From JBGVMW01 sp045125095 (GTDB lineage Bacteria > Bacillota > Clostridia > Lachnospirales > Lachnospiraceae), in contig JBGVMW010000129.1 of NCBI GenBank assembly GCA_045125095.1, forward strand, positions 1-8,522: DNA of 8,522 nucleotides, in the 5' to 3' direction. The notes beneath the pieces were generated by a model. The model ran no database searches. It saw only the letters and a list, made by a program, of their open reading frames with translations, and was not told the origin of the DNA. How positions within the stretch are numbered: the stretch's first letter is position 1; every line of letters starts with the position of its first letter. Of this stretch, positions 5,444 to 8,522 are shown piece by piece. The position numbers and the translations under genes are program-made.

Positions 5444-6292
5444 ATGAAGAAAATAGGATTTATAGGAGCAGGCAGAGTCGGCGTGTCACTGGGTAAATAT
5501 TTTACCCTCAATGGACTGACCTTGTCCGGTTATTACAGCCGGAGTGAAGCATCTGCCAAAGAAGCATCTATTTTTACAGATTCACACCATTATCAACATA
5601 TAGAAGAACTTATTCACGATAGTGATGTTCTGTTTCTCACTGTACCGGATGATACGGTCACAGCCATATGGAATGAAGTGAAGCACTATTCCATTGAGAA
5701 TAAAATAATCTGCCACTGCAGTGGCGTCTTATCCTCGGATATATTTCAAGATATAGAAAGCAAAAAGGCTTTCGGTTATTCCATACATCCGCTGTTCGCG
5801 GTTAGTTCCAAAGAACATTCCTACAAAGAAATGCATACCATTTATTTTGCAATTGAGGGCAATGAAAAGTACCTGCCGGATATCGAAGCATTTTTCAGGA
5901 AAGCAGGCAACAAGGTCATTCGACTTTCAAAAGAACATAAAACGAAATACCATGCAGCAGCGGCACTTGCCAGCAATTACGTCATATCGGTATTTTCGTT
6001 TGCCATCGACTTATTAAAAGAATGTGGCTTTTCAAAAGAACAGGCTGTAGATGCTCTAATGCCAATTTTCTTAAATAATGCAACTGGTATGAAACAGCAG
6101 GGAATCCCTTCCGCATTGACGGGACCTTTGGAACGAGGCGACGTGGAAACATTAAAAGCACATGTAGCATCCTTGAATGAATCCCAGAAGATTCTGTACC
6201 GCGCATTAGCAAAACAGCTTCTTCCGACTGCACAGGAAAAAAATCCTGATAAAAATTATGAGGCAGTTCAGGATTTATTTGATAGCAACTGA
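5444..6292 (+). CDS. panG: Rossmann/DUF2520 dehydrogenase, probable ketopantoate reductase PanG
   Basis: The 282-residue protein starts with an NAD(P)-binding GAGRVG motif (8-13 region) in a first beta-alpha-beta unit. It continues with TVPDDTV (66-72), HCSG (91-94) and SIHPLFAV (113-120). The C-terminal half is helical and DUF2520-like, with KYHAAAALASNYV (168-180), whose Lys168 and Asn178 sit like the catalytic Lys and Asn of beta-hydroxyacid dehydrogenases. ALTGPLERGD follows at 224-233. From memory, PanG-type ketopantoate reductases, described for Francisella and some Firmicutes, belong to this Rossmann/DUF2520 group and are distinct from PanE. Its place as first gene, ahead of panB and panC with no panE nearby, fits the missing step: NADPH reduction of 2-dehydropantoate to pantoate. 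The fold and cofactor motif are clear; the substrate is inferred from context. Confidence 0.8.
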   Translation: MKKIGFIGAGRVGVSLGKYFTLNGLTLSGYYSRSEASAKEASIFTDSHHYQHIEELIHDSDVLFLTVPDDTVTAIWNEVKHYSIENKIICHCSGVLSSDIFQDIESKKAFGYSIHPLFAVSSKEHSYKEMHTIYFAIEGNEKYLPDIEAFFRKAGNKVIRLSKEHKTKYHAAAALASNYVISVFSFAIDLLKECGFSKEQAVDALMPIFLNNATGMKQQGIPSALTGPLERGDVETLKAHVASLNESQKILYRALAKQLLPTAQEKNPDKNYEAVQDLFDSN

Positions 6293-6319
6293 TCGCATGT
6301 GCATTTCTGTTATTGGTGG

Positions 6320-6371
6320 TAGGTATTTGCGAATTGTTGGCATTTCGCCGTTACCTACGAATTATTTGCAA
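6320..6371 (+). repeat. Intercistronic palindromic element, panG-panB copy
   Basis: TTGCGAAT (6327-6334) and ATTTGCAA (6364-6371) pair over eight positions with one G-U. A hairpin on TGGC/GCCG lies inside. An alternative fold uses GTAGGTA/TACCTAC (6320-6326 region with 6352-6358) enclosing GCGAA/TTCGC. The element ends five bases before the panB AGGAGG site. It aligns with the panB-panC copy through TTGCGAA, TGRCAWTTCRC, TACCT and the TTTGCAA end. Confidence 0.5.
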
Positions 6372-6375
6372 TACG

Positions 6376-6392
6376 AGGAGGAAACAAAATTG
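6376..6392 (+). promoter_or_regulatory. Ribosome binding site and TTG start of panB
   Basis: AGGAGG (6376-6381) is followed by eight bases and TTG (6390-6392). No ATG or GTG in this frame is better placed, and PanB homology begins a few residues later. This supports a TTG start. Confidence 0.8.
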
Positions 6393-7211
6393 AAACAAAC
6401 AGTATCTACTTTTATGCAGGCAAAAAAAGACGGAAAGAAGCTTTCCATGTTAACTGCTTACGATTATTCTACTGCGAGTCTCATGGACGAAGCTGGTATT
6501 GACGGAATTCTGGTAGGTGACTCTCTTGGAAATGTAATTCTTGGATACGAAGACACCATCTCCGTGACCATGGAGGATATGATTCACCATACAAGTGCAG
6601 TTGCCCGTGGCTGTAAAAATGCACTGTTAGTAGCTGACATGCCATTTATGTCATATCAGACTTCTACGTATGACGCTCTTGTCAATGCAGGACGTCTTAT
6701 GAAGGAAGGTCGTGCAAATGCAGTCAAATTAGAAGGTGGCGCTGCTGTCTGCCCACAGATCAAAGCCATTACCGATGCCGGTATTCCTGTTATGGGACAT
6801 TTAGGTTTAACTCCACAGTCTATCAATGCCTTTGGTGGTTTTAAGGTGCAGGCTAAGACGGAAGACGCGGCAAAACAGTTAATTGAAGATGCAAAAGCTT
6901 TAGAGGCTGCCGGCGTTTTTGCTATTGTGGTGGAATGCATTCCTGCTGAGGTTGCCAAGCTTGTGACCGAAGCGATTACTGTTCCTACCATTGGCATCGG
7001 TGCCGGTCCTGACTGCAACGGACAGATTCTGGTATATCAGGATATGCTTGGTATGTTCTCTGATTTTACACCGAAATTTGTGAAACGATATGCCGATATT
7101 GGTTCTGTGATGAAAGAAGCTTTTCGTAATTATATAGAAGAAACACAGAGTGGAGCATTCCCAGAGCATAAGTACGGGATTGCGGAAGAAGTATTAGAAA
7201 AATTGTATTAA
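6390..7211 (+). CDS. panB: 3-methyl-2-oxobutanoate hydroxymethyltransferase
   Basis: First committed step of pantothenate synthesis: transfers a hydroxymethyl group from methylene-tetrahydrofolate to 2-ketoisovalerate to give ketopantoate. The 273-residue length is normal. The metal and substrate residues of this (beta/alpha)8 barrel are present: LTAYDYSTA (21-29), VGDSLGNV with Asp44-Ser45 (42-49), VADMPFMSY with Asp83 (81-89), VKLEGG with Lys113 and Glu115 (112-117), GHLGLTPQS with His137 (136-144), catalytic-type VVECIP with Glu182 (180-185), and TIGIGAGPDCNGQILV (200-215). Translation most likely begins at TTG; the frame is open further upstream into the end of panG, but that part lacks homology and a ribosome binding site. 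It is 97 bp behind panG and 88 bp ahead of panC. Confidence 0.96.
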   Translation: MKQTVSTFMQAKKDGKKLSMLTAYDYSTASLMDEAGIDGILVGDSLGNVILGYEDTISVTMEDMIHHTSAVARGCKNALLVADMPFMSYQTSTYDALVNAGRLMKEGRANAVKLEGGAAVCPQIKAITDAGIPVMGHLGLTPQSINAFGGFKVQAKTEDAAKQLIEDAKALEAAGVFAIVVECIPAEVAKLVTEAITVPTIGIGAGPDCNGQILVYQDMLGMFSDFTPKFVKRYADIGSVMKEAFRNYIEETQSGAFPEHKYGIAEEVLEKLY

Positions 7212-7223
7212 ATTATTAGATAT

Positions 7224-7267
7224 TTGCGAAAGTGATGACAATTCACTACCTTATTGGTATTTTGCAA
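7224..7267 (+). repeat. Intercistronic cloverleaf-like element, panB-panC copy
   Basis: Every segment fits end to end. TTGCGAAA (7224-7231) pairs with TTTTGCAA (7260-7267), with one G-U. Inside are GTGA/TCAC around a seven-base loop (7232-7246) and TACC/GGTA around TTATT (7247-7259). No base is left unpaired at the junction, so the 44 nt form a compact three-way junction. GACAATTCACTACCTT (7237-7252) occurs again, inverted, at 8404-8419. The element lies between the panB stop and the panC ribosome binding site. Confidence 0.6.
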
Positions 7268-7299
7268 CTACCTATATAAAATTATGATAGAAAGGAATC

Positions 7300-8172
7300 A
7301 TGCGAATTGCATGTAATAGAAATATTATGAACATTTTAACTACGATTGATGAAGTAAGAACACAGATTAAGGCATGGAAAAAAGAAGGGCTTTCTATTGG
7401 TTTTGTACCTACTATGGGATTTTTGCATGAGGGACACATGAGTCTGATGAAGCAGGCGAGAATGGAAAATGATAAAGTGGTTGCCAGTATTTTTGTCAAT
7501 CCTATGCAGTTTGGACCGACAGAGGATTTAGAAGCGTATCCTCGCGATTTGGAGCGAGATGCTGCTATGTGTGAAGAAGTTGGTGTGGATTTGATTTTCC
7601 ATCCGGAACCTTCTGAAATGTATAAGGATGGTTTCTGTTCCTTCGTAGATATGACCGGTGTGACGGATGCTTTATGTGGAAAGAGCCGTCCCGTTCATTT
7701 CCGTGGCGTTTGTACTGTTGTCAGCAAACTGTTCCACATTGTGACTCCTGACCGTGCATATTTTGGCCAGAAGGATGCGCAACAGGTTGCTGTCATTCAA
7801 CGTATGGTAACTGACTTAAATATGGATGTGGAAATTATTCCTTGCCCAATCGTTCGTGAAGAAGACGGTTTAGCTAAGAGTTCCCGTAATACCTATTTAT
7901 CTGCTGAGGAAAGAAAGGCAGCGTTAATCTTAAGTCAGGCTATTTTTATGGGACAGAAGATGGTGACTGACGGTGAACGCGACGGGAAGGTACTTGCTAA
8001 GGCGATTGCGGATAAGATTGCTTCGGAACCTATGGCTCGCATTGATTATGTGGAAGTAGTAGATGCGCTTACTATGCAGGCTGTTGATACGCTGGAGGGT
8101 ACGGTTCTTACGGCTGTTGCAGTTTATATTGGGAAAACACGGTTGATTGATAATTTTATGATAACTATTTAG
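7300..8172 (+). CDS. panC: Pantoate--beta-alanine ligase (pantothenate synthetase)
   Basis: ATP-dependent condensation of pantoate with beta-alanine to pantothenate, via a pantoyl-adenylate. The nucleotidyltransferase signature is clear: PTMGFLHEGH with both HIGH-type histidines (37-46), FVNPMQFGPTEDL (65-77), PVHFRGVCTVV (131-141), YFGQKDAQQ (154-162) and the KMSKS-like LAKSSRN (191-197). I give the start at 7300 because AAAGGA (7291-7296) lies just upstream, with a short three-base gap. The in-frame ATG at 7327 (protein MNILTTIDEV) would give 281 residues and fits the family N-terminus better, but has no ribosome binding site of its own. Either is possible. No panD follows within the window and no clear terminator is seen. 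Confidence 0.95.
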   Translation: MRIACNRNIMNILTTIDEVRTQIKAWKKEGLSIGFVPTMGFLHEGHMSLMKQARMENDKVVASIFVNPMQFGPTEDLEAYPRDLERDAAMCEEVGVDLIFHPEPSEMYKDGFCSFVDMTGVTDALCGKSRPVHFRGVCTVVSKLFHIVTPDRAYFGQKDAQQVAVIQRMVTDLNMDVEIIPCPIVREEDGLAKSSRNTYLSAEERKAALILSQAIFMGQKMVTDGERDGKVLAKAIADKIASEPMARIDYVEVVDALTMQAVDTLEGTVLTAVAVYIGKTRLIDNFMITI

Positions 8173-8326
8173 AAACACATTGATAACAGTCCGCCAGTGA
8201 GGTGGCTGAGGCTGGGCGGCATGACATATTCCACGCAGGCGGAGCCAACGTTCCGGTGAACTAACTGCCTACCATACTGGTTCCATTTAGGTACGTTATA
8301 TTGGCTACTTTTCATTAAACAATTTG

Positions 8327-8429
8327 AAACTATTCTGGCAATTCACAGACAGGTAGTAATATTCTTATAATTAACAATCACATAGATAATTGCGAAACGC
8401 AACAAGGTAGTGAATTGTCAGAATTGTTT
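8327..8429. repeat. 103-bp element with 20-bp imperfect inverted ends
   Basis: The left arm (8327-8346, core ATTCTGGCAATTCAC) and right arm (8410-8429, core GTGAATTGTCAGAAT) are inverted copies matching at 18 of 20 positions, and one of the two differences still pairs as G-U in RNA. The 63-bp interior is AT-rich and contains TTGCGAAACGCAA, a five-pair hairpin with a three-base loop (8390-8402). The right half contains the inverted copy of the panB-panC element. The size and layout resemble a small non-autonomous palindromic repeat. Confidence 0.55.
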
Positions 8430-8482
8430 GTGACAGATAGCTGTTTGCTACATAGTCTATATGTGACCCTCTGAAAACGTCG

Positions 8483-8517
8483 GCACTTAGGCTGTGTATT
8501 TTACAGCCTTAGTGTCC
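8483..8517. repeat. GCACTTAGG hairpin near the right edge
   Basis: AGGCTGT (8489-8495) and ACAGCCT (8503-8509) form a perfect seven-pair stem around GTATTTT. After a T-T mismatch it extends through CACT/AGTG to GG/CC with one bulge. No T tract follows on the plus strand. It shares GGCACTTAG and CTGT with the minus-strand hairpin at 156-173. Confidence 0.4.
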
Positions 8518-8522
8518 GCTAC

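Larger units (their letters stand above)
8173..8522. other. 350-bp region downstream of panC without a gene
   Basis: I find no supported coding region. The first part (8185-8275) is GC-rich compared with other spacers and forms a stem CCGCCAG/CTGGGCGG with one bulge (8192-8219 region), but no T tract follows. The middle is the 103-bp inverted-repeat element (8327-8429). Another pairing, CACATAGA with TCTATATGTG (8379-8386 with 8456-8465, two-base bulge), interleaves with it. The end holds the AGGCTGT/ACAGCCT hairpin. No clean intrinsic terminator for the pan unit is visible. Confidence 0.5.

Noticed and set aside
6258..6389. Extension of panB upstream into the end of panG
   Set aside because: The frame is open, but the translation lacks PanB homology and would cover the palindromic element. 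AGGAGG points to TTG at 6390.
6656..7018. Antisense open frames inside panB, panC, panG, murF and citrate synthase
   Set aside because: They are shadows of well-supported genes, with no ribosome binding sites and low-complexity or unconvincing translations.
8172..8240. Intrinsic terminator directly after panC
   Set aside because: A GC-rich stem exists near 8192-8219, but no T tract follows it on the plus strand.

Overview
The window looks like a core-genome segment of a low-GC, Gram-positive anaerobe, most likely a Clostridia member of the Lachnospiraceae type. The evidence is AGGAGG-type ribosome binding sites, AT-rich spacers, consensus sigma-A-like promoters, and the family flavour of the Ddl, MurF, citrate synthase and pantothenate proteins. 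There are seven protein genes. I see no phage, insertion-sequence, CRISPR, tRNA or rRNA signature.

Left block, minus strand: a solitary Si-type citrate synthase (268-1662) ends in a very clear intrinsic terminator (208-253). It is preceded by its own promoter and a roughly 200-nt leader with strong base-pairing potential. Upstream of it lies the unit ddl (3824-4864), murF (2420-3778) and a 75-residue protein of unknown function (2105-2332), read leftward from a promoter at 4949-4977. Ddl makes D-Ala-D-Ala and MurF attaches it to the UDP-MurNAc-tripeptide, so the pair carries out the last cytoplasmic steps of the peptidoglycan peptide stem.

Right block, plus strand: a DUF2520-type dehydrogenase (5444-6292, probably the alternative ketopantoate reductase PanG), then panB (6390-7211, TTG start) and panC (7300-8172). 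Together these would convert ketoisovalerate to ketopantoate (PanB), ketopantoate to pantoate (PanG), and pantoate plus beta-alanine to pantothenate (PanC). No panD is present within 350 bp downstream. The unit faces away from ddl across a 579-bp spacer that holds two divergent promoters about 36 bp apart.

The most unusual content is non-coding. Each spacer of the pan unit contains a compact element of about 44 nt, bounded by TTGCGAA and TTTGCAA, that can fold as a branched helix. A close copy in opposite orientation lies after panC, inside a 103-bp imperfect inverted repeat. The panG leader carries a series of short near-perfect hairpins, and the citrate synthase leader carries a compact three-way-junction-like fold. 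I could not match any of these to a known riboswitch class. They are either dispersed palindromic repeats or undescribed cis-acting RNA elements.
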